From the NCBI GenBank assembly GCA_022376465.1, contig JACDTU010000006.1, positions 744,001 through 808,000 on the forward strand: 64,000 nt of DNA, read 5' to 3'. Every line of letters starts with the position of its first letter. Position 1 is the first letter of the stretch. The translations under genes and the position numbers were made by a program. Under the pieces are notes generated by a model, which saw only the letters and a list, made by a program, of their open reading frames with translations, was not told the DNA's origin and made no database searches. This document shows positions 31,189-42,567 of this stretch, piece after piece. Origin of the DNA: Cubamyces lactineus (lineage: Eukaryota; Basidiomycota; Agaricomycetes; Polyporales; Polyporaceae).

Positions 31189-33341
31189 CTACGGCCCACT
31201 TAACATCATCTCTGCACACTTTTCCGCAACGACCACCGTCGGTGCCTGAGTGTGCGTCCTCGGCACCCACGGGAACACCGACGAATCCGCCACCCTCAAT
31301 CCCTGCACACCATACACCCTCAACCGCTCATCCACTGCCGCACCCCCATCCCACCGGTCATCATCCACCTTGCCCATCCTGCACGTCGACGTATAATGGT
31401 ACGTCGTCCTGTTACATGTCCTAATCCAGGCATCCAGATCCGCGTCCTCCTCGCTCTTCGGCACCGTCGCGTCGCGCATCGCATACCCCCGTTCGCGCAT
31501 CCGGTCGCGCAGGCGGAGGGACAGCTTGATCGCCGCGCGCAGGGGAGCGAGGTCCGCAGGGTTCGAGAGGTACGCGGGGTCGATCGCGAGGGGGGCGCGG
31601 GGGTCGGGCGAGGTGAGGCGCACGGTGCCGCGGCTTTCGGGCGCGAGAAGGACGTTGAGGAAGCTGAACGAGCCTGCCGTGCGGGGGATGTACTGACCCA
31701 CGGCCGAGTCGCTGCTCTCGTACGCCATCTACATATTCAAGTCAGTGTCATCTCCTTCCCAATGCAAAGCTTCAGACATACCGGCATGATTTCGATATCA
31801 GGCAACTTCTCGTCAAACGCCTTCTCCGTCTTCGTCGGTAGCCCCCGCGCGTCCAACAGCTTCGAGTGCGTGAAGATCGCCAGCTGGAGGACAGGCACGA
31901 GCAGCAGACCCGTGCCCCAGATGAGGTAGCGCACGAGCTCGATAATGAACCTCCACGGCCGCTTCTCAAGCGAGAGCAGCGAGTCCCACATGTTGATGTT
32001 GAACCCGACGGACACGCCGAAATGGTCTTGCTAATAGCGCAAGATGCGTGAGTATCCTGCCGTCACCATATGTTCGAGCCACGTACAAGGTTAGACCCAA
32101 CGGCAGGAAGGTCTTTGACCACCGTGATACCGTGCTCCTTCAGATGTTCCGCAGGGCCGATACCACTGCACGAAAACTGTCAGCGATAATTCTTCACAAG
32201 CACAGATTCCCCTGCGCACCTAAGCATCAAAATCTGGGGCGACCCAAATGGCCCCGCGCTGAGGACGACCTCCTTCCCAACCCTCACCGTCCTCGACACT
32301 TTCCTCCCGCCCTTTCCTACCATTGTGGGCCCCACAACCACGCCCGTCACCACCAACGCGCCCTCCTTCGTCCGCTCCGTCAACAGCCTCTCCACGATCG
32401 CGCCTGTGCACACATACAAGCGTCCCTCGCGCTTACGCTCGAGCGCGAGGGGCTTCGGGAGGAACGCGTGGTACGTCGAATGCCGGTGCGCGGACTCGTC
32501 GATGGTGAAGTGCAGTCGCGCACAGCCGAAGGGCGGGTGGCTGGGCGAGTTGACATCGGGGATGTATGGCAAGCCGATATCTTCAGCGGCAGCGACAGCT
32601 CTAGTGGCCAAAGCGTGTGAGTGTGAGTCATCCGAGGTTGTACGAAGAATATGCAAGCAAGAACTCACTCTTTGAACCCTCTGAAATAGAAGTCCGTATG
32701 CGTCCTGTTCTTCCAAAGACCTGCGGGCAAATATCACGCGTCAGAACAAACAGCACCCAAACGATAGCACCACCCCCAAAACCCACCTCCAGTACCGTGA
32801 ACCCCCTCTACACCAACATCCGCCTTCTCCGACTTCAAAAACAACTCCCTTACCTCCTCCCACTCCCACCCCTTCACACCCGCCTCCTCCCCCCACCTCT
32901 CATACTCCGCCGGCAACCCACGCGCATACAGCATCTGGTTGATCCTGCTCGTCCCGCCTAGCACCCCGCCCGTGTACGCCTCAAGCGTGCGTCCGCCGAG
33001 CGCGGGCTGGGGCTCCATGCGGCGGCGGAGCGTGCGCGCCCCGTCGGACGCGAAGTCCGAGGAAAACAGCGGCACACGGGAGGCCCAAGTGTCCGCGACG
33101 GGGCCACGCTCGATGAGGAGGACGCGTTTGGGCGGCGCGCCGGCCTGGGGTGCGGAGAGGCGGTTGGCGAGGACGCAGCCCGCGGTACCGCCACCTGTGA
33201 CATACGCCGTCGATGGTTAACCTCATTTCGTATTGCCGGAGTGAGAAGGATGTTGCGAGACGTACCTACGACGATGTAGTCGTACTCGTCAAAGAGCTGG
33301 TCAATCCGTACTTCTGGGTACGGCGTCGTGAAAGGCCACAT
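31189..33341 (-). CDS. GMC-family FAD oxidoreductase, apparently not secreted
   Basis: Exons complement 33341-33266, 33194-32787, 32720-32669, 32600-32220, 32165-32087, 32030-31782 and 31728-31189 (594 aa). Flavoenzyme of the glucose-methanol-choline family that oxidises an alcohol or sugar and typically makes hydrogen peroxide. FAD loop GGGTAG (26-31), GMC signature [17 protein letters not shown], second signature [15 protein letters not shown], and active-site His regions [10 protein letters not shown] and THTQAPTVV. It starts [14 protein letters not shown] with no signal peptide, unlike secreted aryl-alcohol oxidases. A hydrophobic stretch ([18 protein letters not shown]) lies mid-protein. 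A TATATAA word sits 155 bp upstream (33496-33502). Substrate unknown. Confidence 0.92.
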
Positions 33342-34048
33342 CGCAGTTAGTTGTCCGTTGTAGAATATACCGGTGTTCTGGCCACTGCTGCGTGTTTGCT
33401 GCCAGTGTTAGCTCGAGACCGATATAAGCCAGGGAATTTGCTTGGGCGAGCGCAGCGCAGCGTAATGCAATGCGCCCAACGAGACGCTGGGTAGGTTATA
33501 TACTGCGAGGGCCTCACATAGGTTATTTTAGACTCAAGACTGACCATGTGCAGGAGGGCGGAATGTGGATGGTGCCGCGAGAAAAGGAAGTTGATCGCGG
33601 CTGGCTCGTTCGACCGCCGTGCCTCGCGATGTTCCCATGCGTTGAATATCGTACGAGTCCCCGGCCCAACGAAGTGCTTGACGCATCCGTCTGACACACA
33701 CGGAGGCCGTCTTGTGCGGCGTAGCATTGTCTATCTAGTTCTGATAGACTGTCTGCTGCGTCGACTGTATGCAGAGGTTAGCAATGCGTTCTGATATAGG
33801 CAGCGGCGAGCGAGGCTTTTCACGTATTTCTAACTTCTCTTCTTCTCTGGAGACTATATCTCTGATACGCAATCGCGTGCATGATCATCGAACGGATTTC
33901 GCCGAGCTCGATCATACAAGTATTGAGGTTCGCACAATCGCCGACCTGGCGTTGCTGTAATCATACACCCCACAGACTTCTCGCATCAGGTATCGTACAA
34001 ACCTCTCACAAGATATGCCTGCCCTCATATCCCCTCATGCATAGTGCA
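33342..34048. other. Promoter region of the GMC gene
   Basis: 707 bp between the GMC start (minus strand) and the stop of the peroxiredoxin gene. It contains the minus-strand TATATAA (33496-33502). Open frames here (for example 33470-33694) have no protein character. No gene. Confidence 0.6.
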
Positions 34049-34863
34049 TCAGAGCCACGGCAGAACCTTCTCTGCAGCGGTAACCGTGAGCTCAGCCGGG
34101 TTCTGCTCGACCGCAATGTACGTGATCGTGTCGTCTTCGGCTACAGCGACGAACCTCTGCACATCGTGCACAGTGAATTCGTGGTCAGCGAATCAGATGA
34201 TGAGGACGACGCGTGCTACGTACCTTCGAGCGAGGTGCACCCAAGAGCGGGGAGGCGTCAAAGAGCATGCCCAACGCGCCGACGAAGGCACCTTGGTCGT
34301 CCGCAATGAAATGTATCGCTGTAGAGAAGCAAGCATATCGTGAGCATACGCGTACTTCTCTCGGGTACACCGACGATCAGAAGGACGTACGCGTGCCGTC
34401 TGGCGCGAGCTGCTTTTTCCACGCCCTATCGACACAAAAGAACGGTTCAGCATCCATGACGAGATGACGACATCGAGCTTAGAGCCGGCTCACTTCATAA
34501 CGAACACGTCGTTTACAGCAACGACATAAATGTTATCGATACCCTTTGCCTTGAACTGCTCGAACGCGTTGATGTATCCCGGGACTTGCGCGCTACACGT
34601 TCCCGTGAAAGCGCCCGGCACGCCGACCTACAAACGTGAATGTATGCGGATGAGCCCTCAGATGATGCACACATGGCGGCTTAGAGACGTACGAAGACAT
34701 TCTTGCCCTTGATACCTTGGAATGTGAACGTCTTCTCTGCGTCGTCCTCCTTGACTGGCACCTTGACGGGGATGGTCGAGCCGACCTTTGCCTCTGCGGC
34801 GCTGAGGAGGGAGGTGGCGAGGTGGTGAGCGGTCTTGGTTGCGCCTGAAAGAAGAGAAGCCAT
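34049..34863 (-). CDS. Peroxiredoxin, Prx5/PMP20-type
   Basis: Exons complement 34863-34693, 34627-34494, 34425-34391, 34318-34224 and 34156-34049 (180 aa). Thiol peroxidase that reduces hydrogen peroxide and alkyl hydroperoxides. The peroxidatic Cys is C68 in VGVPGAFTGTCS, followed by the family's QVPGYINAFEQFKAKGID, FIADDQGAFVGALG and a C-terminal RFVAVAEDDTITYIAVEQNP. The first 20 residues (MASLLSGATKTAHHLATSLL) are basic and hydroxylated without acids and could be a weak mitochondrial leader. The C-terminus (EKVLPWL) is not a peroxisomal signal. The third exon is only 35 nt. The neighbouring GMC oxidase could be a peroxide source, but that link is inference only. Confidence 0.93.
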
Positions 34864-35076
34864 CGTTTGGTTGCAGTTGGAGGAGAAGAACGAAGAGAGC
34901 TGAGCACGACGCGTCGCACTTAAGACCGCGTCCAGTGCAGGCACTGACGTCATGCGCACTCCCTCGCCAGGTCTGGAAGCGGTAACATTCTGCCACTCCA
35001 GCATATCAGGCAAAACATACAGTGCATATATCGTACACACCAACACCACAAAAAGCGCAATAACATAACAAAATCA

Positions 35077-36429
35077 TCATGAGCGGGAAATGTTCTGGTA
35101 CGCGATACTCGCGCTGTCGTACTCGGCCACGAATATCCGGTTCTTTTCCTGCACCATCCACCTATCCACATCCCATTCACCGTGAGGAAAGATGCGAGAG
35201 TAAAGGATGGGACGCACTGTAATAGCTCGTTCACATAGTCCCTCAACAGTCCTACGGACTCCCCGTCCATCGACGAGCTCGCCACCATCTGTGGCAGACT
35301 TACTACACGATATTGCCATCCGCATATCAGCATACAAACACATGTTCGAGTCTCTCGCGACCGATGAGACTCACCAAGCATGCGCAAAAAGTGCTCCGCG
35401 CCATAGATCTGGCTCATCTCCTTCTCCTGCCCCACCTGCACCTTCGGCCCCGTCACAAACTTTTTCCGTATCTCTGCGTACTGCGGTCGCTCGAAGCGGT
35501 ACAGCAAGTTCGCGCCCAGCGCACGGTCAAAGTACGTCTGCAGCCCTGCAATGATCGTCGGCAACAAGATCTTCGGGTCCTTCAGCCTGTACAATATCGA
35601 TACGCGCAGACGGATGGTCCGTATGAGCGTCCAATATGCGCAGAAGAACGTAAGAACGCACTGTGTCGAGGTGCCTTGTGATAGAACGTGCTGCTTGAAC
35701 TCTTCGAGGAGCTCAGTCACACAAGGTTTTCGAGGCAGTCCGACAAGCTGCATCACGCGTGAAGTGAGCCTCTACCGCACACACGCCACGCAAGGATCGA
35801 GGGCACCGACCTGGTTGTTCTTCGTGACGGCCTCCCAGTCGTCTACGAGCAGCACCTTGAGCATTTCGGGAACGTTGAGCTTCATCTCCGGTTTCCTCGT
35901 CCCCTCATCCTACACAAGCGCCCCCTGTCAGCACATTCCACGTCGTACGCACGCGCAAGGACACCTTAACGGACCTCTTCCCGACCGCGCTTTGTGCCCC
36001 TCGCACCGTCCTTCCTGCCGCCGAGGCCTCCGCGTCCACCTGCGCCGCCACCGTCTTTCGCGGCCTGGGCCTTGGAAGCCTTTGACGAAGAGGCGTTCGC
36101 AGCCTGGGCGGCTTGGGACTGAGACTGGAGTGCCTTCTGGAGCGCGATGTTCGTCTCGTTGAACTTGAGCAGGCGCGAGGCGTCTACCCATTCATCCCAT
36201 CTACATAAGCGGACCGAGGGCAATCAGCAGGGGCTAGGAGGAGAGAAGAGGCTGAAGGGACGAACGTCTGCTTCCATCCCTTGTAGTGGACGTAGTAATG
36301 GGGACCGACGATGCCTGTCTGGGTGTTGGACTCGTCCCAGGTGTCTGTCTTGAGGACCTTTGCCTCGTATATGAGCGGGCCGTGGTAGCAGAGGACGCGC
36401 TCTCCGACTGTGAATGTTTGTGCGGACAT
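35077..36429 (-). CDS. MRG15/Eaf3-like chromodomain protein
   Basis: Exons complement 36429-36266, 36200-35975, 35909-35811, 35747-35662, 35586-35375, 35302-35218 and 35161-35077 (318 aa). In yeast Eaf3 belongs to NuA4 and Rpd3S and reads H3K36 methylation through its chromodomain. Here the N-terminal chromo barrel spans about residues 1-80 (YYVHYKGWKQTWDEWV, with the aromatic cage residues of the family). A Gly/Arg-rich linker follows, then the MRG domain from about 145 (KLNVPEMLKVLLVDDWE) to the end, including ANLLYRFERPQYAEI and AEHFLRML. Standard length. Shares a divergent promoter with the casein kinase gene. Confidence 0.93.
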
Positions 36430-36905
36430 GAGCGAGGCTAGTCCGGGTGCCGTCTACGGACGCGGGAGTGGCAGAACGAGAACGAAGCACGACGCGTCTA
36501 GGCGCCCGTTCGACCGCGCAGGTTCTCTCGCCCAGCACACGCCTACAGGAGCTCGTGTTTCGTGCTACAGTCTCCTATCGAGCTTGTTGGCACCTTCGAA
36601 CGCGTGCGAGAGCGTCCTAGTCGATGGTCAGCAATGGAGGAATATTATCCTGAGTCAAGAGACTCCTGAGGCTGAGCCGGCAAAGGCCGAGCGGCGGGCG
36701 CCTGTTGAGGGAAATGAACACATTTCACGCTTGCTCTCTCTTCTTGACGTCCTCCTCCGACGCCAATCGTCCCTTGTCTCCTTCCCTCCCCTCCTCCTCC
36801 CCCTCCGTCCCTTTCTTCCTCCTCTCTGCTCTCCACCGCGTCTTCTCCTCAAACGACGCGTAACATATCCCTCAAGACTCGTCAAGACACCTCTCATCGC
36901 TCGCA
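36430..36905. promoter_or_regulatory. Divergent promoter region, MRG15 / casein kinase
   Basis: 476 bp between two opposite start codons. The half next to the kinase is a long pyrimidine tract (about 36725-36850, CCTCCTCCCCCTCCGTCCC and similar), comparable to the one before glycogen synthase. No specific site is claimed. Confidence 0.6.
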
Positions 36906-38409
36906 ATGGATCCCTACACGTTTGGTGGCAAGTATAGACTCGAGGAAGAAATCGCCATCGGTGGCTGCGGTATGTCTCTCTTCATTCCCCGCGCCCCCAC
37001 CCCGCCGCTCATACCCTACTCATTGCTATCCAGGCACCGTATTCCAAGGCGTACACACCGTCGCCGGCAAAGAAGTCGCCATCAAGCTCGAGCCCGCCGT
37101 GGCTAAATCCTCTCCTCTCAAGCAAGAGTCCAAGATTTACAAGACACTCATGGGTGGCCCCGGCGTACCCTGGATCAACTGGTCTGGCAAGCAGGGCGAC
37201 TACAACGTCATGGTCATCGACCTCCTCGGTCCTTCTCTCGAGGACCTCTTCAGAATGTGCAACAGGCATTTCTCCCTCAAGACCATCCTCATGCTTGCTG
37301 ACCAACTGGTGAGTACCCCTCTCTCTCTCCACCTCTCATGCCTCCTCCATCCCCTTGCCGTGTCGTCTCCGTGCGGTTCCGCTGCGCGACAACGCGGCTT
37401 TCAACCACACCCATTCATCTCCCGGCGTCCATGACGCTCTTAGTCTGTGTGGCCAACCGCCACACTTTCTCACACTACGGGCTTGCTCTCGCAGCCCCGT
37501 CCGCGGTCCTCCCATCGGCTCATCGTCCGTTTCTGTACCCGTTCTCTCCTTTCCGCGCCAGCTCCGGCTCTGCAGAGTTTCCTGATTGTCTCCACTCCCG
37601 CACTGCTTCATCTCCGGTATCCGTCTTCTCGAACTTCTCACCCACTGACATCACGGCACGCGTCTTCCAACCCACAGATCACCCGCATCGAATACATCCA
37701 CTCGCGCGACTTTGTTCATCGCGACATCAAGCCCGCCAACTTCGTTGTACCCAAGGCTGCCGATGGCAGCTTGTCCGCCTCTGCGGACTACGTCGTCAAC
37801 GTCATTGACTTCGGCCTCGCCAAGAAGTTCCGCGACCCCCGTACGGGCGCACATATTCCGTACCACCAAGACGACCATCACGGCGTCGGCACCTGCCTCT
37901 TCGCTTCGCTCAACACCCATGTCGGCATCGAGGCCTCTCGCAGAGACGATCTCGAGAGTCTCGCGTACATGCTCATCTATTTCCTGCGTGGGACGCTACC
38001 CTGGCGCAAGCTCAAGGGCGAGACCGTTTCCGAGACGTGGGACCTCATCCGCGACAAGAAGCTCGAGACCGAACCAGTCCTTACGGTCGGCCTCCCCGCG
38101 GAATTCGACGTGTTCTACCGATACGTCCGCGCGCTCGAGTTCGAAGACCTCCCTGACTACGAAGGCCTTCGTGCGCTATTCAGGACTTTGGCGGAGCGCC
38201 AGGGGATCGTATACGACGGCGCTTTCGACTGGTGTGTGCCTCGCCCAGGTGAGAGCCGCTCAAGCAGCGAAGACGCGTCGGGCACTGCGGCGGGCAGGAA
38301 GCGCAAGCGCGTCTGCCGGAGCTGCTCCGCCTGCGCCGCGGCGGCTGAGCGTGCCGCTGCCGTCACGGCGACCAAGAAGGCGGCGGTGGTAGGCCGGGGA
38401 CGGGCCTAG
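36906..38409 (+). CDS. Casein kinase 1-like Ser/Thr kinase, divergent
   Basis: Exons 36906-36969, 37034-37308 and 37678-38409 (356 aa). CK1-fold kinase with an ATP loop IAIGGCGTVFQG, VAIK Lys39, the catalytic loop HRDIKPANF with Asp129, IDFGLAKKFRD with Asp157 and ASRRDDLESLAYMLIYFLRG, so all catalytic residues are kept. The substrate-side segment that in canonical CK1 reads GTARYASINTH is here GVGTCLFASLNTHVG with a preceding HQDDHH, and the glycine loop lacks the usual SFG. It therefore belongs to a divergent branch rather than the Yck/Hrr25 core. The C-terminus is basic, Cys- and Ala-rich (KRKRVCRSCSAC). Intron 2 is 369 bp. Confidence 0.88.
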
Positions 38410-40008
38410 GCGCGCGCGGGGAGCGCTGTGGGTGTGCGCGGCTTGTTGCAAGTCTAGGACGTAAGTGGCGCATTCACCCACATTCTCCTCGATGACACTC
38501 ACGCGTTCATGGATTTGCAGCAGCTCAATAAGCTCCATGTTTGAATCATCGCGGCGCGGCGCGGCGTAGAGGCGTTGGAGAAGGACCGACCGTCTGGTGG
38601 CCTCCCTACATGTATATGCTGAAATCGTTTTGGGACACACGCTCACCGGCCGGCTCGACCTCTCGACTCTTCCTAGTATCGGCACGACTATCTATTACCA
38701 ACATCACATCTGCCATGCAATGCGGCTTCGGGGTCGGATTCGCCTGTCGTCCACCATGTCGGACGGGCGGATCCGTATGGCGCCCGTGTATACAGTATCC
38801 TACCTGGTGAGCCGCCTTATGAGTCCGCTATGTGACAGATCGCTAATGATATATTGTTAGATCAAGCCCACCCCGTATGCCGTACGCCGCCTCTCTTGTC
38901 ACCGCCGCCGTCGCCCGCCACCCGTTATTGTTGCGATACCGCAATCCGTTTATTCGTAAACCCACCCGCGAATCCCCGCCCCGCCCCTCCCAAGCTCCCT
39001 GAGCGACCATGCCCCAGGAGCCGTCCCCATCCAGCCCTGCCCCCTACCCCGAGGAGAACGAGAGACGTCCATATGCAGCCCAGTCTTCGCCTGCGGCCCC
39101 AATCGAATGAGATGGGCACGTAGCGAGCCAAGCTGGTGTTGCCATTGCTGCTGGTGTTGCTGTTGTGCGAGTAAGTTACACGTATATGTATGTATGTATT
39201 TCTATCCCGCTTGTGCGCCGCCTTTCTTGCTGGTACGCGGTACGGTACTACGTTATACATCTAGTTTGTCGTCCGAGTCGCGTTCACCACTTGACTTCAG
39301 ACCTACAGTCTACTACGGTACACTCACGTTGACGTCGTGTCGATCGTGCTCGGTCCTCCCGTCCTTGTTCCTTCCGGCGCGACCCTCGAGCCTGTCCTTC
39401 TACACACGCGATGTACGCATGTCGCTTGCGTTTCCTGCGGCTTCTCGCTTGCTTCGCTGAGTACATGGGCTACTCGTAGTATCATTACCACAGCATCACA
39501 CTACGCACTACCGGAACCTGCGCCTTCCCCGCACTCGCCTCGCTACGTCTCTCCATGCCCCGGTTTTAGGTAATACTCGCGTATTGTGTTCGTCCACCAT
39601 GCGTCTTCCTGCATGCCCCCTTCCCCTCCTCTCTCCCCTAATACCTATGCATCATGATACCGCATATGCCCACCCCTCCCCTACAGTATTCCAAGTTCCA
39701 AGTTTGCAGCTATGAACCAAGGGCTTCCCCGCAGGTCCACCGCCACCTCCTCCTTCCTCGTGGTATCCGCGTTGCTTCTATGCTGCTGCTATGCTCTGCT
39801 GTTATGACTGCGTGTATGCCACGTCCGACACTCAGCTATATGCCCGTATCCTCGTTCCCTGGACCTCATTTTTCGGAGTTTTCTGACGTCTGTTGCTCTT
39901 CGTCGTAATGTCTCGTGTTGGGTATATATTGGATCCTTCCTTCTGGCTCCCGGGCCGTGGCGGCGAGTTTGAGAAGGCTACATTGACAAGTCGCCGTCAA
40001 TCGAGGTA
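38410..40008. other. Intergenic region, no supported gene
   Basis: GC-rich with low-complexity words (GTTGCCATTGCTGCTGGTGTTGCTG, with repeats near 39130-39170). The open frames do not resemble proteins. On the minus strand around 38400-38540 a short helical-looking segment (IELLQIHERVSVIEENVGE) overlaps the kinase 3' end; it is too weak to call. Confidence 0.5.
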
Positions 40009-40436
40009 AGATTGACCCAGCGCACAATTGACCACATCACGTGACTAGACGCTGTCACGCTTACACCTCTGTGAGGGGGGAAAAACTGAACAAAAACTAT
40101 GTCCTCTCTGTAGACGGCACATATGCAGGAAGTAAAACCATCAAGTTGAAGCGTACGCTGTACCTACAATCTGATGGTTTTAGATTTCTCGAAAAGCCCT
40201 TCTAGCAGGACGACATAGCGTTGCAGGATTGGAGTGGATGGGCGTCTAGCCACTAGGGCTTTATTTCTGGCAGTTACGCACACAGGCGCTTGTTGCGTGG
40301 ACGCGGTGCAGCGAGCGTGGCTGACGGCGTTTAGTCTTACTTATCAAACAATAATCCGTTTTGGTACTGCTTGACGCCTTTATCACGTGATGATAACGCT
40401 GTGACCATAGTGGTCAGAAGTGAGCTGGGTCAATCT
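40009..40436. mobile_element. MITE with 27-bp terminal inverted repeats and TA target site
   Basis: Ends AGATTGACCCAGC (40009-40021) and its reverse complement GCTGGGTCAATCT (40424-40436). Pairing extends to 27 bp with four mismatches (inner GACCAC/GTGGTC), flanked by TA on both sides (40007-40008, 40437-40438). 428 bp with no coding capacity. TA duplication and short TIRs fit a Tc1/mariner-derived MITE. Subterminal CACGTGA words occur at both ends. Confidence 0.8.
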
Positions 40437-42567
40437 TAAGTACTTCTAGTTGGTGACTGTGACTTCGCCATCAGTCTAGTGTCTACATATGGTATGTCCC
40501 TCCCGCTGATTATTGAACCTATATAAAATTACTCATACGCCTCTCAGGTATCCCGGCTGGTGAGGGAGCAGCGCTCAACAACTCATGATACGAAAGTCCT
40601 CTCAGTGTGGACATGTATTCGCAGAGATGTTTGCGGAATACATACCGCGAATCCTCTATGCCCGTATTGGGTCACGGTACGTCCCCTCAGAACCTGCGCC
40701 GGAAACGTGGACTCTGACTACTGTTCCGACCTTCTAGGGGTCCGGCGATGTGGCACGTCGCATCATAACTGCCAATGCTATTCTCCTGGGAGGATGCCCA
40801 AGCTTCCCTGTGCCACCACACTCTGAGGCCTAACGTTAGGCCTTGCATCAAGATCATCACCACCCGTTTGTTCAAGTCGTGATATGTCGCTGACATACGA
40901 CCAGCTACCCTGGGCCTGCCCAGCACGCACCATTCAGGCTTCATCCGCACATTCTCCGCCATCCTCTGGGCGCAAGGGGCCCCAGCCGTCATCAGTCATC
41001 CTCACACACCAAATACCGTATACTGCCCAAAGCCGAGCGCTGGTGGTACTAGTACGCGAGAGGATTCAGGACCTTTGAGGCATCCCGCCATGAGACGGAA
41101 CAATCGCATTCGACGTCCAATCTCGTCCAATCTCCGCCGCGTACACGCCCATACACATTCCACTGACAGCGCGTACCTCGGTCTTACCGGCCGGCGGCGG
41201 ACGTTCCCTTCATCTTCAGACCCAGCACAATACCGCAGTGTCGCCCAAGTATCGAGAGCATTGAGTATTCAGCCTTCGAGGCTTTCTGCCATCACGGCCA
41301 TCTCGACGCGCCCCTGGCTTCTTCGCTCTCACGTCCCGGGCAAATAGCCGCGTTTCCCCATGTTCTCCCCCACATCATCCATGCCACTCTGCGATGTGTC
41401 CGCTCTATTCGCAGAACCAGTCATCAGTCCTCTCTCTCTGTCTCGGTACGCCATGTTTCCCGGGCCACAATTGACTTGTCTTCGTAGCGCGCGTCTGATG
41501 ATCGCGGACCTATTTTCCCCAGGTCCTGTCGTACGCGACGCGCGTCCGTCATCGGATGGGTTCCAGTACTCGTTCGCGCACTCGATGCCATGTGAACTCA
41601 TTCATTTTGGCCTTTCGACTGCCTCTTAGACGTAAAATCGAGTTAGGTAAGCGTCATCATCATGTTCTCTCGAAGGATGCCATGTTATGTGTTCATCACA
41701 AAGTGTCAAGTCACCGCGTATATGCCCACGCTCATCCTGTCATTCTGGCTGCTTGAATACGTGAGCCAAATCCCAAAGTTATTTCGGCGCATCGCCCGCC
41801 TTTCCTCCTCTTCGCTCCCGTTGATGACTTCGAACTGATCGTAACAGTATATGCACGTATGTGCGTACAGGCACACTGTACTCCTCTTTGTTCAACAAAC
41901 CTTCCACAACGGTACACTACCCGCATTTCCGTCAGAATACTGAACCTAACGCCTACTACTTGACAGAGCTCCAAGCCAACGTCCGAACCCCATACAGAGG
42001 AAGATATGGCAGCGCACCTTCTCCCAACAATATTCCCTCACACACAATGCTCTCATCAACGTCCGACCGGAAGCTGAAGAAGGGGGCGCCGAAGCGGCCA
42101 TTGTGCCTTTGTCCTCCGCACTTCGTCTCCTGGGGCCTGACCCAGATCCGCGGGCCCTCCTGCTCTCCCCCTTATGCATTCTTTATGCCCGCGCGTGCTC
42201 AGCCTGCTGCTATACTTTTGGACGACGGAGTGCCAACGCCGCCACGCGCACGCACCGGGAGACCGATTCCTGACAGTCCGTGCGTCGCGCTGTCGTGGAC
42301 AAGCTTTCATGATCATGTCGCTGCCAGTGGGAGCACACGGCGAAAGCCATGACGAGTTCCATGGCCAGTCCCAACCCGGCGCGCCTCGTTGCATTCGGAA
42401 ATGCGACTTCGATATGGGAATATTCACGCGGATTGTCGTCCCAGAGGACGCGGTCCGGGAGAGCATAAAAGGCTTTCACGTCACCCTCCTCGGGCCTCCA
42501 GCGCACCAGCACTCTCGCAAAACACCACACAGCAACTCTAGCGCCTCCCCAACTAGAAGTATACGCG
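40437..42567. other. Intergenic region upstream of secreted protein 1
   Basis: 2.1 kb with no gene I can support. It contains a perfect 18-bp palindrome AGGCCTAACGTTAGGCCT (40826-40843). CATAAAAGG at 42464-42472 is a TATA-like box 104 bp before the secreted protein start. Confidence 0.55.

Noticed and set aside
31252..31929. 225-codon plus-strand ORF opposite the GMC gene
   Set aside because: Antisense shadow of a well-supported gene in GC-rich codons.
31189..34863. GMC oxidase and peroxiredoxin as a peroxide-producing and detoxifying pair
   Set aside because: They are adjacent but on the same strand with separate promoters and no shared motif seen; proximity alone is not evidence.
38260..38685. 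Minus-strand ORF with a helical-looking stretch (IELLQIHERVSVIEENVGE)
   Set aside because: Overlaps the kinase 3' end, the rest of the frame is low-complexity antisense, and no domain or splice chain supports a gene.
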